Shown: positions 1-5,292, counted from the stretch's first letter. The stretch: 7,560 bases of DNA from Prevotellaceae bacterium (GCA_031289995.1 JAITOI010000078.1:1-7560), one strand, 5' to 3'. Made by a program: numbers and translations. Notes: generated by a model from the sequence alone, not told the origin.

Positions 1-1
1 C

Positions 2-379
2 GTTGTTGACTTTGCGGGACGAGTGGTGGTGGCGCAAAACGCGCAGCACACCGACGCGCAGCAGTCGTGCAAAACGCTTTTGCTAAGCTCCGACGCGCGC
101 GTCAACGCCAAGCCTCAGCTCGAAATTTACGCCGACGACGTGAAGTGCAGCCACGGCGCAACCGTTGGCCAGCTTGACCCCGAGCAGCTCTTCTACCTGC
201 GCTCGCGCGGCGTAGAGCTTGCACACGCACAGCAGCTGCTGCTGCTCGCCTTTGCCGACGAAGTGCTGCAATCCATCCCCAACACATCGCTGCAAAACCA
301 AGTGGCAGCAAGGGTTACAGAGGTGTTGACTGCAATTTGCGGAGCGCACAATGATGCGGCTACACCTCGTGGCTTATAG
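2..379 (+). CDS. sufD: Fe-S cluster assembly protein SufD, C-terminal part (5' end outside window)
   Basis: The reading frame is open from the left edge, so only the last 125 residues are seen. SufD works with SufB and the ATPase SufC as the cytoplasmic scaffold on which Fe-S clusters are built. The visible part is the end of the family's beta-helix core and its C-terminal helices: a VVVAQNAQ stretch, then DARVNAKPQLEIYADDV, then KCSHGATVGQLD, and FYLRSRG near residues 65-71. The cysteine-histidine pair in KCSHG lies in the region where SufB and SufD carry their functional Cys/His residues (family knowledge). SufB shares some of these motifs; the short helical tail after the core favours SufD. 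No sufS follows: the next gene is convergent, so sufD ends its transcription unit here. A GTG at 23 is internal and is not the start. Confidence 0.9.
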   Translation, partial: VVDFAGRVVVAQNAQHTDAQQSCKTLLLSSDARVNAKPQLEIYADDVKCSHGATVGQLDPEQLFYLRSRGVELAHAQQLLLLAFADEVLQSIPNTSLQNQVAARVTEVLTAICGAHNDAATPRGL

Positions 380-393
380 CTCCATTAGGAGCT
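378..393. terminator. weak hairpin at the end of sufD
   Basis: AGCTCC and GGAGCT form a 6-bp stem with an ATTA loop that overlaps the sufD stop codon. There is no good T-run on either strand, so termination activity is doubtful. The 91-bp gap between the convergent genes has no stronger candidate. It also holds a repeated AAATGAGGT (420-428 and 431-439) and a distant inverted pair GTTCTAC/GTAGAAC (394-400 and 463-469). Confidence 0.3.
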
Positions 394-470
394 GTTCTAC
401 TGAAATTATTTTGTTGGAAAAATGAGGTAGAAATGAGGTTTTCGTATGCTTTCACAAAAACGGTAGAACC

Positions 471-1388
471 TTAGAAATTATATCTCCCCAGCAGCCTCCT
501 CCCCCAAACCACCCCCACCGCCAACACCACGCGCAGCGAGTACATCCACCACAGCGAGGCGCCCGCAAAAAAGAACAGCAGCACGTCCTCCACGTTGCTG
601 TGCGAAACGGCGATGTGGTAGTTGAGCAGGTCGAGCTCGCGGCGCGTGAGCTTGCCTGCAGCCTTCTCCTCGAACATCACCGCGCCGCCATAGGCAAGGC
701 CCAGCGTTTGCGACACAATCCACAGGAAGGCGGTTTTTTGCGGCAGCCCGAAAGCGTGCATCAGCAGGCGCAGCCGAAGCGAGAGCCAGCGAATGGCGCC
801 CAGCTCGGCCAGCACGCGCTGCAGCACGGTGAGCGAAATGATGATGGCGCACATCTTGCACACCAAGCCCAGCGTGCCGATAGCCCAGTGCGTGAGCACC
901 ACCGCAAAGTCATCCTCGCGGAGCGCAATTTTGCGAAGCACGGCATCGCCTGCAGTCGGCGGCAGCACAGCGTTGAGCACGATGGCCGAGAGCAGCGCCG
1001 TGGCCAGCCGAATGGCCACCATTTGCAGCGCCGACGAGCCGGTTTTGCGCTGTATGGCCGTTTCCAAAATCAGGTTGTGGGCGCATAGGCACATCAGCGC
1101 CAGGATGGTGATGGAGCGGGTGTCGAGGCCAATAGTTTCGACCACCGCAATGGCCGCGTAGATGTTGACCAGCGCACCGGAAATGAACACCAGCGCGGCT
1201 TCGCCCGACAGCCCGAGGTAGGTAAACGCAGGCGTGAGCCAGCGCGAAATTTGCTCCACTATGCCGAAGTACTGCATCAGCATCACGCCAAACGAGATGA
1301 GCACCGTGAGCCGCGCCATCCACCATGCGGTTTTCAGCGCGGCGCGAAAGCCCGATTTGACGGAGGATTGAAGAATGTCGATGTCCAA
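471..1388 (-). CDS. nucleoside-recognition/Gate-domain integral membrane protein
   Basis: This is a 305-residue polytopic membrane protein. Hydrophobic segments lie roughly at residues 24-44, 63-86, 90-110, 120-142, 164-190, 216-240 and 264-285. Family-like motifs are GLSGEAALVFISGALVNIYAAIA (about 59-81), HNLILE (104-109), AYGGAVMFEE (232-241) and HIAVSHSNVED (258-268). They point to the Gate (nucleoside recognition) family that includes the spore maturation proteins SpmA and SpmB; the substrate is unknown. The chosen start is a TTG at 1388. It gives the expected N-terminal amphipathic stretch before the first membrane segment, whereas the first ATG (residue 24) would remove it. The gene starts 27 bp after lpxH on the same strand and is probably its co-transcribed downstream partner. 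No clear intrinsic terminator follows. Confidence 0.75.
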   Translation of the reverse strand: MDIDILQSSVKSGFRAALKTAWWMARLTVLISFGVMLMQYFGIVEQISRWLTPAFTYLGLSGEAALVFISGALVNIYAAIAVVETIGLDTRSITILALMCLCAHNLILETAIQRKTGSSALQMVAIRLATALLSAIVLNAVLPPTAGDAVLRKIALREDDFAVVLTHWAIGTLGLVCKMCAIIISLTVLQRVLAELGAIRWLSLRLRLLMHAFGLPQKTAFLWIVSQTLGLAYGGAVMFEEKAAGKLTRRELDLLNYHIAVSHSNVEDVLLFFFAGASLWWMYSLRVVLAVGVVWGRRLLGRYNF

Positions 1389-1415
1389 GAATTTGAAATT
1401 TGAAGTGTAAATTTT

Positions 1416-2168
1416 TTACGAGTTGCCCACCATTTTTAGCTCCAAATTTTCGCCATCAAACTCGGCAAACGTGGCGTTGGCAATCCAATCGCCAAGGATG
1501 AGCATTTGCGCCTTGCTGCCCGGAATGCTCACCACCATTGGGATGTGGCGATGGCCAAACACGAAGTAGTCCACCTCCGCCTGCTGCACTTTTTGCTGCG
1601 CGAAGCGAAAAGTCCACTCGCTGTCGCCGCGGTAGGGCGTGGAAATTCCCTTGCCCAGCCTGCTGTGGCGGCTCCACGCGTAGCCAAAGCCGAAGGCCCA
1701 TCGCGGGTGCAGCATGGAAAAGAGTCGCTGCAACGTGCGGCTGCCAAAAATGCGCTGTAGTATTGCCACGCCAATGGTTTCGGGCTTTCCGAGGCGGTCG
1801 CCATGCCCCACCACAAAGCGTTTGCCGCCAATCGTGAGCTCCGCCGTCGGCTCGCGGTGCACCTGTACGCCGCACTCCTGCTGCAGGTAATTGCGCATCC
1901 ACAGGTCGTGGTTGCCGCAAAAAATGTGCAACTCCACGCCGCCGTCGGTCAGCTCCGCCAGCTTGCCCAAAAAGCGCACGTAGCCTCGCGGCACAACGTA
2001 CTTGTACTCCCACCAAAAGTCGAAAATATCGCCCAGCAGGTAGATGGCGGCGGCGGAATTTTTCACACCGTCGAGCCAGCGTACCAGCCTGCGCTCGCGC
2101 TCTGCGGGGTCGTAGAGCGGCAGCCCAAGGTGCGTGTCCGCAAGGAAGTAGGTGTGTTTTGAAGCCAC
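1416..2168 (-). CDS. lpxH: UDP-2,3-diacylglucosamine diphosphatase LpxH
   Basis: This calcineurin-like metallophosphatase is predicted to hydrolyse UDP-2,3-diacylglucosamine to lipid X and UMP in lipid A synthesis, at the inner face of the cytoplasmic membrane. All the metal-binding motifs are present over 250 residues: DTH (11-13), GDIFD (46-50), GNHD (85-88), GHGD (121-124) and GHRH (205-208). The FWWEYKYVVPRG stretch after GDIFD is typical of the Bacteroidota form. The frame stays open upstream to 2447, but that part lies over the small gene at 2228-2428 in another frame and does not look like protein. The chosen start is therefore GTG at 2168, a few residues before the first motif; a non-ATG start makes this the least certain part. 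It lies 59 bp after the small gene and 27 bp before the Gate-domain gene, so the three probably form an operon. Confidence 0.85.
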   Translation of the reverse strand: MASKHTYFLADTHLGLPLYDPAERERRLVRWLDGVKNSAAAIYLLGDIFDFWWEYKYVVPRGYVRFLGKLAELTDGGVELHIFCGNHDLWMRNYLQQECGVQVHREPTAELTIGGKRFVVGHGDRLGKPETIGVAILQRIFGSRTLQRLFSMLHPRWAFGFGYAWSRHSRLGKGISTPYRGDSEWTFRFAQQKVQQAEVDYFVFGHRHIPMVVSIPGSKAQMLILGDWIANATFAEFDGENLELKMVGNS

Positions 2169-2227
2169 GATTTTTGCTGAAAAATTTGCCAAAAAAAATT
2201 GGAATAGCTCCTCAAAAAAATTATCGC

Positions 2228-2428
2228 TCAGCCGACAATAACGCTCTTGTACTTCTTGCGCTCGGCTGGTGTGAGCAAGTCGAGGTTTCCTGCCGCAAAG
2301 CGGGTGATGGCCACCGTAAGCAAGGTTTTTTTGCTCACGTTGGCCCGCTTTAGCATCAGCTCGTGCACCTCTTTGACAAGAGCTGCACGCTGCTTGCTTT
2401 CTTCTCGTTTTTCTTTTAGGGTTGGCAT
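2228..2428 (-). CDS. small basic hypothetical protein upstream of lpxH
   Basis: I do not recognise this 66-residue protein. It starts with ATG at 2428, about 17 bp after a TACCTTTG promoter element. It is rich in Lys, Arg and Glu at the N terminus (LKEKREESKQRAALVKEVHELM), followed by a more hydrophobic middle (TLLTVAITRFAAGNLDLLT) and an ERKKYKSVIVG tail. It appears mostly helical, with no signal peptide, membrane segment or cysteine. The same frame continues upstream through the DMT gene only as a shadow. Evidence that it is real comes from the promoter placement, the protein-like composition and its position as first gene of the lpxH operon. Its function is unknown; the basic helical make-up would fit nucleic acid or ribosome binding, but that is a guess. 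Confidence 0.65.
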   Translation of the reverse strand: MPTLKEKREESKQRAALVKEVHELMLKRANVSKKTLLTVAITRFAAGNLDLLTPAERKKYKSVIVG

Positions 2429-2444
2429 AGCGTAATTTTTTTTG

Positions 2445-2452
2445 CAAAGGTA
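2445..2452 (-). promoter_or_regulatory. -7 promoter element of the small gene-lpxH-Gate operon
   Basis: On the minus strand this reads TACCTTTG, the Bacteroidota -7 consensus TAnnTTTG, 16 bp before the ATG at 2428. No clear TTTG -33 element is seen at the usual 20-bp distance. The predicted 5' leader is only about 10 bases. Confidence 0.65.
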
Positions 2453-2490
2453 TAAAAAATTGGAAATTGCTAGGGCAACCGCATCAAAAT

Positions 2491-3390
2491 TTAGTTGTAA
2501 GGCTTCGCCCGCGCACGGCTCTTGGTAACGAGGTAAACGCCCGCAAAGATGAGCGCGGCGGCACCCAGCTTGTACCAGCCAATGCTGTCCAAGCCCATAG
2601 CCACCGCCGCCATGCTGGCCACCAGCGGCTGCACGTAGTTGTAGGTGCTCAGCGTGGTTGGCCGCAGCGACCGGAGCGCGTAGCCAATGCAGAGGTAGGT
2701 GAGGAAGGTGGCGCCGCAGAGGGTGAAAAATATTTCGGCGTAGCCCGACATCGGTATCGCCTGCCACGACACATCCTGCACGTGCCGCAGCGAGATGGGC
2801 AGCATTGCCACCGCCGAAAATAGGAACATCCATCGCATCACCGTAGTGGCCGAATACCTCGCCATTATTGGCTTGGAGATGATGAGGTAGATGGCGTACG
2901 AGAGCGAGCTGAAGAAGCACATGAGGTTGCCCCGCATGTGCTCGCCGCCAAAGCTGGCGCTTCCTCCGTGCAGGATAATCATCAGGGCGCCGCCCGCACC
3001 CAGCAGCACGCCCACCACCTTGACGCCGGTAATCGGCTCGCGGAGCACCGCTGCCGCCAGGCACATCACCAGCACCGGCGTGATGGTGATGACCATCACC
3101 GCGTCGGTGGGCGAGGTGTACGACAGCCCTTGCACAAACAAAAATTGGTTGACGGCAACGCCAAACAGCCCCGCCACCAGCAGCAGCGCCATGTCGCGCG
3201 GGCGCACCTTTTCGCGCGGCACGAAAAGGGACAGCAGCCAAAACGCCGCTGCCGCAAACGCCATGCGCAAAAACGACAGGCTGACCCCGTCGAGATGGTT
3301 GGCAAGGATGCTCTTGCTCACCGGCACGTTGATGCCGAAAATGATGTTGGCCACCCCCATGCAGAGGTGCGCGTAAAGCAGCTTTTTCAT
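2491..3390 (-). CDS. DMT superfamily transporter with two EamA domains
   Basis: This is a 299-residue inner-membrane protein of the drug/metabolite transporter type, with about ten hydrophobic segments in two repeated halves (EamA domains about residues 8-140 and 153-287). Typical signs are FGINVPVSKSIL near the N terminus, the SFLRMAFAAAAFW segment, the loop YTSPTDAVMVITITPVLV (91-108), LREPITGVKVVGVLLGAGGALMI (116-138), and in the second half TTLSTYNYVQPLVAS followed by GVYLVTKSRAR at the end. The family exports amino acids, metabolites or toxic compounds; the substrate cannot be read from the sequence. The ATG at 3390 follows its own promoter element. It lies downstream of the HxlR gene on the same strand, so a link to the regulator is possible but unproven. 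No terminator is seen before the next operon. Confidence 0.88.
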   Translation of the reverse strand: MKKLLYAHLCMGVANIIFGINVPVSKSILANHLDGVSLSFLRMAFAAAAFWLLSLFVPREKVRPRDMALLLVAGLFGVAVNQFLFVQGLSYTSPTDAVMVITITPVLVMCLAAAVLREPITGVKVVGVLLGAGGALMIILHGGSASFGGEHMRGNLMCFFSSLSYAIYLIISKPIMARYSATTVMRWMFLFSAVAMLPISLRHVQDVSWQAIPMSGYAEIFFTLCGATFLTYLCIGYALRSLRPTTLSTYNYVQPLVASMAAVAMGLDSIGWYKLGAAALIFAGVYLVTKSRARAKPYN

Positions 3391-3416
3391 TCCGAAAATT
3401 TACGGATTAAACGGCG

Positions 3417-3424
3417 CAAAGGTA
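3417..3424 (-). promoter_or_regulatory. -7 promoter element of the DMT transporter gene
   Basis: The minus strand reads TACCTTTG, 26 bp before the ATG at 3390. No matching -33 TTTG is present at the usual distance. A hairpin (TGGAGC/GCTCCA, 3435-3461) sits just upstream, between the HxlR stop and this promoter, but has no T-run and is not a clear terminator. Confidence 0.6.
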
Positions 3425-3469
3425 GCATAAATTGTGGAGCTGGGGCGGGGTGCATGCTCCACCAAAAAA

Positions 3470-3856
3470 TCATTTTTCCTTTTTCCGTCGCGCGCTCATA
3501 ATCCCCCGCATGTTCGCCTGCGCCCAACCCACAAGGCTGTGCAGGTGCGGCATCAGCCCTTGTCCCGATGCGGTGAGGCTGTACTCCACGCGGGGCGGTA
3601 CTTCGGGAAAAACCTTGCGGCGCACCAGCCCGTCGGCCTCCAGCGAGCGCAGCGTAACGGCCAGCATACGCTGTGAAATGTCGCCAATGGCCCGATTCAG
3701 GTCGCTGAAACGTAGCGTCCCATTGGCGCTGAGCGTAACCAGCACCAGCAGCGACCACTTGTCGCCAAGCCTGCTCAAAATGTTGCGAATGGGGCAGGCA
3801 TCCGTTGCCAAAAATGTTTGCATATCGTGTTTTTTTTCCAAAAAAATTTGGCGCAT
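3470..3856 (-). CDS. HxlR-family winged-helix transcriptional regulator
   Basis: This 128-residue DNA-binding protein has the full HxlR signature: CPIRNILSRLGDKWSLLVL (21-39), TLRFSDLNRAIGDISQRML (47-65), LRSLEADGLVRR (69-80) and PPRVEYSLTASGQGL (87-101), ending with a helix containing WAQAN and a basic tail. Cys21 sits just before the domain where electrophile- and redox-sensing members such as YodB and HypR carry their sensor cysteine (family knowledge), so a similar role is likely here. Two starts are possible, ATG at 3856 or the internal ATG at 3823 (MQTF); both keep Cys21. It is divergent from the DJ-1/PfpI gene, and the shared spacer carries matched palindromes. No convincing TAnnTTTG element is seen for this gene itself. 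Confidence 0.9.
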   Translation of the reverse strand: MRQIFLEKKHDMQTFLATDACPIRNILSRLGDKWSLLVLVTLSANGTLRFSDLNRAIGDISQRMLAVTLRSLEADGLVRRKVFPEVPPRVEYSLTASGQGLMPHLHSLVGWAQANMRGIMSARRKKEK

Positions 3857-3864
3857 ACCGCGCT

Positions 3865-3883
3865 GTAATTCATCAATAATTAC
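3865..3883. promoter_or_regulatory. candidate HxlR operator 1 (palindrome)
   Basis: GTAATT and AATTAC form a perfect inverted repeat around a 7-bp spacer, 9 bp upstream of the HxlR start at 3856. Its inner half-sites GTAAT/ATTAC are the same as those in the second palindrome at 3956-3972. Autoregulation is inferred. Confidence 0.4.
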
Positions 3884-3915
3884 CTTTCCATAATCTACTT
3901 ACCAACCGCTCAGCT

Positions 3916-3947
3916 CTTGCACAGGGCGATTATTCGCCGTACCTTTG
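3916..3947 (+). promoter_or_regulatory. promoter of the DJ-1/PfpI gene
   Basis: The -7 element TACCTTTG is at 3940-3947. A -33-like CTTG is at 3916-3919 with exactly 20 bp between them. CTCA follows 3 bases after the -7 element and probably marks the transcription start, giving a leader of roughly 55-60 bases. Confidence 0.65.
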
Positions 3948-3955
3948 CGGCTCAA

Positions 3956-3972
3956 AAGTAATAAAATTACTT
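3956..3972. promoter_or_regulatory. candidate HxlR operator 2 (17-bp palindrome)
   Basis: AAGTAAT-AAA-ATTACTT is a perfect palindrome immediately downstream of the predicted transcription start of the DJ-1/PfpI gene. A further half-site, AAGTAAC, follows at 3974-3980. Its place at the start site suits a repressor operator. Assignment to the adjacent HxlR protein is inferred from position and shared half-sites. Confidence 0.5.
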
Positions 3973-4010
3973 GAAGTAACTATTGTGTAACACTAAAAAA
4001 ATGATGAGCT

Positions 4011-4538
4011 ATGGCAAAAAAAGTGGCTGTAGTAGCCGTCAATCCGGTGAACGGATACGGCTTGTTCCAGTACCTGGAACAGTTTTTCGAGAACGATATT
4101 TCGTTCAAAACCTTCGCGGTGGCCGACACGCCGCACATTAAAACCAACTCCGGCATTGCCCTGCAGCTGGACGACACCATTGCTAACCTCAAGGGGTGCG
4201 AAGGTGAGTTCGATGCGATAGTGTTCGCCTGCGGCGACGCGATGCCCAAGTTTGGCGACAACGCCGGCAAGCCCTACAACCAGGACTTGCTGGCAGTGCT
4301 TAAAGCCTTTGCCGATAAGGGTAAAATCATGGCTGGGCACTGCGCGGCAGCGCTGCTGTTCGACGGCCTCGACCTGGCCAAGGGCAAAAAGGTGGCGCTG
4401 CATCCCTACGCCAAAAACGCGGTGAAGCATTGCGTGGGCACGGACCTGAAGGCGGTGGTGGAGGGCAAGCTCTACACCGCGCAAACCGAAAACACGCTTT
4501 CGGAGCTCCTGCCGCAGCTGCTGGCAGCGCTGAAGTAG
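4011..4538 (+). CDS. DJ-1/PfpI family protein
   Basis: This 175-residue cytoplasmic protein has the DJ-1/PfpI fold signature. It opens with a beta strand (KKVAVVAVNPVNGYG), has DAIVFACGDAMPKFGDN at about 68-84, and carries the nucleophile elbow MAGHCAAALLFDG with the likely catalytic Cys111. It ends with LYTAQTENTLSELLPQLLAALK, which matches the usual last strand and helix. Family members include glyoxalases, protein or nucleotide deglycases, peptidases and chaperones, so the exact activity is open. ATG at 4011 is chosen because the two ATGs just upstream (4001, 4004) are in another frame. The divergent HxlR gene and operator-like palindrome suggest induction by reactive aldehydes, quinones or disulfide stress. 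Confidence 0.88.
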   Translation: MAKKVAVVAVNPVNGYGLFQYLEQFFENDISFKTFAVADTPHIKTNSGIALQLDDTIANLKGCEGEFDAIVFACGDAMPKFGDNAGKPYNQDLLAVLKAFADKGKIMAGHCAAALLFDGLDLAKGKKVALHPYAKNAVKHCVGTDLKAVVEGKLYTAQTENTLSELLPQLLAALK

Positions 4539-4592
4539 CGCGGGGTGAGGGAGGATGTGCTGCTGCAAAAAAACCTTGCGGCGGCACATTTT

Positions 4593-4624
4593 TTTGCAGA
4601 ATAAAAAAATTATCCTTACCTTTG
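4593..4624 (+). promoter_or_regulatory. promoter of tRNA-Ala
   Basis: TTTG at 4593-4596 and TACCTTTG at 4617-4624 match both Bacteroidota promoter elements, with a 20-bp spacer. CTCA follows 4 bases downstream, close to the expected transcription start. Confidence 0.8.
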
Positions 4625-4642
4625 CACCCTCATTCAGCTCAC

Positions 4643-4719
4643 GGGGCATTAGCTCAGCTGGCCAGAGCGCTTGCATGGCATGCAAGAGGTCATCGGTTCG
4701 ACTCCGATATGCTCCACCA
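4643..4719 (+). tRNA. tRNA-Ala (anticodon GGC)
   Basis: The sequence folds as a full cloverleaf: acceptor GGGGCAT with ATGCTCC, a D arm with AGCTCAGCTGG, an anticodon stem CTTGC/GCAAG with loop ATGGCAT, and a T arm with GGTTCGACTCC. The centre of the 7-base loop is GGC, which reads Ala codons GCC and GCU. The discriminator A at 4716 is followed by an encoded CCA (4717-4719). It has its own promoter and terminator, so it is a single-gene unit. Confidence 0.97.
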
Positions 4720-4721
4720 CC

Positions 4722-4755
4722 AACGGCGCTACGCAACACGCGTAGCGCCGTTTTT
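4722..4755 (+). terminator. intrinsic terminator of tRNA-Ala
   Basis: The arms at 4723-4734 and 4740-4751 (ACGGCGCTACGC and its complement) form a perfect 12-bp GC-rich stem with an AACAC loop, followed by a run of five T. It starts only 3 bases after the tRNA 3' end. Confidence 0.92.
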
Positions 4756-4773
4756 CGGGCGGCCACGCGGCGC

Positions 4774-4806
4774 AAAAAAAACCTCCGCAAGAACCCACTC
4801 GCGGAG
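4774..4806 (-). terminator. minus-strand intrinsic terminator of the candidate small RNA
   Basis: On the minus strand CTCCGC (4806-4801) pairs with GCGGAG (4788-4783) across a 12-base loop, then one G and eight T follow (4781-4774). No annotated minus-strand gene lies directly upstream, so it points to an otherwise unmarked transcript. Confidence 0.7.
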
Positions 4807-4867
4807 ATTTCAAAACCCAATCATGGCAGTAATTCGGTTTTTTGGTATGTGGTCGTCGCCCCTGATT

Positions 4868-4911
4868 TTGGCTGCGCGATGGCGGCGTGTTGGCTGCGCG
4901 TTGGCTCGTGG
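4868..4911. repeat. four 11-bp tandem repeats
   Basis: Units on the plus strand are TTGGCTGCGCG (4868), ATGGCGGCGTG (4879), TTGGCTGCGCG (4890) and TTGGCTCGTGG (4901). Units 1 and 3 are identical; unit 2 differs at 3 positions; unit 4 keeps the first six bases. They fill the large loop of the candidate minus-strand RNA. Confidence 0.8.
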
Positions 4912-4939
4912 CGACGGTAGCTGGTAGCAAATCGTTGCG

Positions 4940-4947
4940 CAAAGATA
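4940..4947 (-). promoter_or_regulatory. -7 promoter element of the candidate small RNA
   Basis: The minus strand reads TATCTTTG, a perfect TAnnTTTG. No TTTG occurs 20 bp upstream. Instead the -33 region overlaps a direct repeat (4966-4985), which could be a binding site for an activator. Confidence 0.5.
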
Positions 4948-4965
4948 GTAAATTTATGCTATCAT

Positions 4966-4985
4966 TTGTTCACAACTTGTTCACA
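4966..4985. repeat. direct repeat TTGTTCACA, 11-bp period
   Basis: TTGTTCACA occurs at 4966-4974 and 4977-4985, one helical turn apart, in an AT-rich stretch upstream of the minus-strand -7 element. The rest of 4948-5100 shows no gene. Confidence 0.6.
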
Positions 4986-5103
4986 TCAGTAATGTATTAC
5001 CTTTAATTTATACTAAGCCTAACATTATCAGGTCGCTGACGGCGCAAAGCCAAATGCTAAAAACGTGCGAAATAGCTATATTTTCATAAAATATTTGGAT
5101 GTG

Positions 5104-5135
5104 TTTGGGTCGTTTCGGAAAAATTACTACCTTTG
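5104..5135 (+). promoter_or_regulatory. promoter of tRNA-Lys
   Basis: TTTG at 5104-5107 and TACCTTTG at 5128-5135 are separated by 20 bp, the same spacing as at tRNA-Ala. CTCA follows 4 bases after the -7 element. Confidence 0.8.
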
Positions 5136-5162
5136 TGCCCTCAATTTGAACGGCCAATACTT

Positions 5163-5235
5163 GACTCCGTAGCTCAGTTGGTAGAGCAAATGACTCTTAA
5201 TCATTGGGCCGAGAGTTCGAGCCTCTCCGGGGTCA
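5163..5235 (+). tRNA. tRNA-Lys (anticodon CTT)
   Basis: The cloverleaf is complete: acceptor GACTCCG with CGGGGTC (one G-U pair), a D arm AGCTCAGTTGGTAGAGC, an anticodon stem AATGA/TCATT with loop CTCTTAA, and a T arm with AGTTCGAGCC. The anticodon CTT reads Lys codon AAG. The discriminator A at 5235 is followed by CTA, so CCA is not encoded and must be added afterwards, unlike the nearby tRNA-Ala. Confidence 0.96.
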
Positions 5236-5249
5236 CTAAGCCGAACAAG

Positions 5250-5292
5250 CCAGCCATCCGCAAGCGATTGCAGATGGCTGGTCTGTTTTTTG
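5250..5292 (+). terminator. intrinsic terminator of tRNA-Lys
   Basis: CCAGCCATC (5250-5258) pairs with GATGGCTGG (5273-5281). An inner GCAA/TTGC stem closes on a GCGA tetraloop, with a single C/A mismatch between the two stems. A T-rich tail (TCTGTTTTTTG) follows. The tail overlaps the -33 region of the lemA promoter. Confidence 0.92.

Larger units (their letters stand above)
4774..4934 (-). ncRNA. candidate small RNA of about 160 nt, unknown family
   Basis: A minus-strand unit with no plausible protein lies between the two tRNAs. TATCTTTG (4947-4940, minus) matches the -7 consensus, and an intrinsic terminator closes the unit at 4806-4774. The predicted transcript has three hairpin regions: a GTCGCC/GGCGAC closing stem (4910-4915 with 4855-4860) holding a large loop, a 10-bp stem with one mismatch (4832-4841 with 4812-4821), and the terminator stem. 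The large loop is made of four 11-base tandem repeats presenting GCCAA. It does not match what I know of 6S, SRP, RNase P or tmRNA. The only frame through it (4649-4942) begins without support, runs through the tRNA and gives low-complexity Ser/Arg/Pro sequence. The start site is estimated from the -7 element. Confidence 0.5.

Noticed and set aside
910..1326. Frames within the Gate-domain gene on both strands
   Set aside because: These are shadows produced by the GC-rich codons of a clear membrane protein.
2169..2447. N-terminal extension of the lpxH frame by about 93 residues
   Set aside because: It lies over the small gene in another frame, has an odd Arg/Gln/Cys-rich composition, and no LpxH carries such an extension to my knowledge.
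3435..3461. Hairpin TGGAGC/GCTCCA as terminator of the HxlR gene
   Set aside because: The loop is 15 bases and no T-run follows on the minus strand.
3993..4820. 275-residue minus-strand frame opposite the DJ-1 gene
   Set aside because: It is antisense to a clear DJ-1 protein, crosses the tRNA-Ala gene and its terminator, and has no promoter or recognisable motif.
4774..4934. Candidate RNA as 6S RNA, SRP RNA or tmRNA
   Set aside because: It lacks the long bulged rod of 6S, the conserved SRP apical loop and the Ala-tRNA-like ends of tmRNA.
4996..5003. TACCTTTA as another plus-strand promoter
   Set aside because: It differs from the consensus at the last base and has no gene or start site of its own before the real tRNA-Lys promoter.
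4948..5040. Possible replication origin with DnaA boxes
   Set aside because: Only two imperfect boxes are present, with no dnaA, gidA or other origin-linked gene nearby; kept only as an alternative for the direct repeat.
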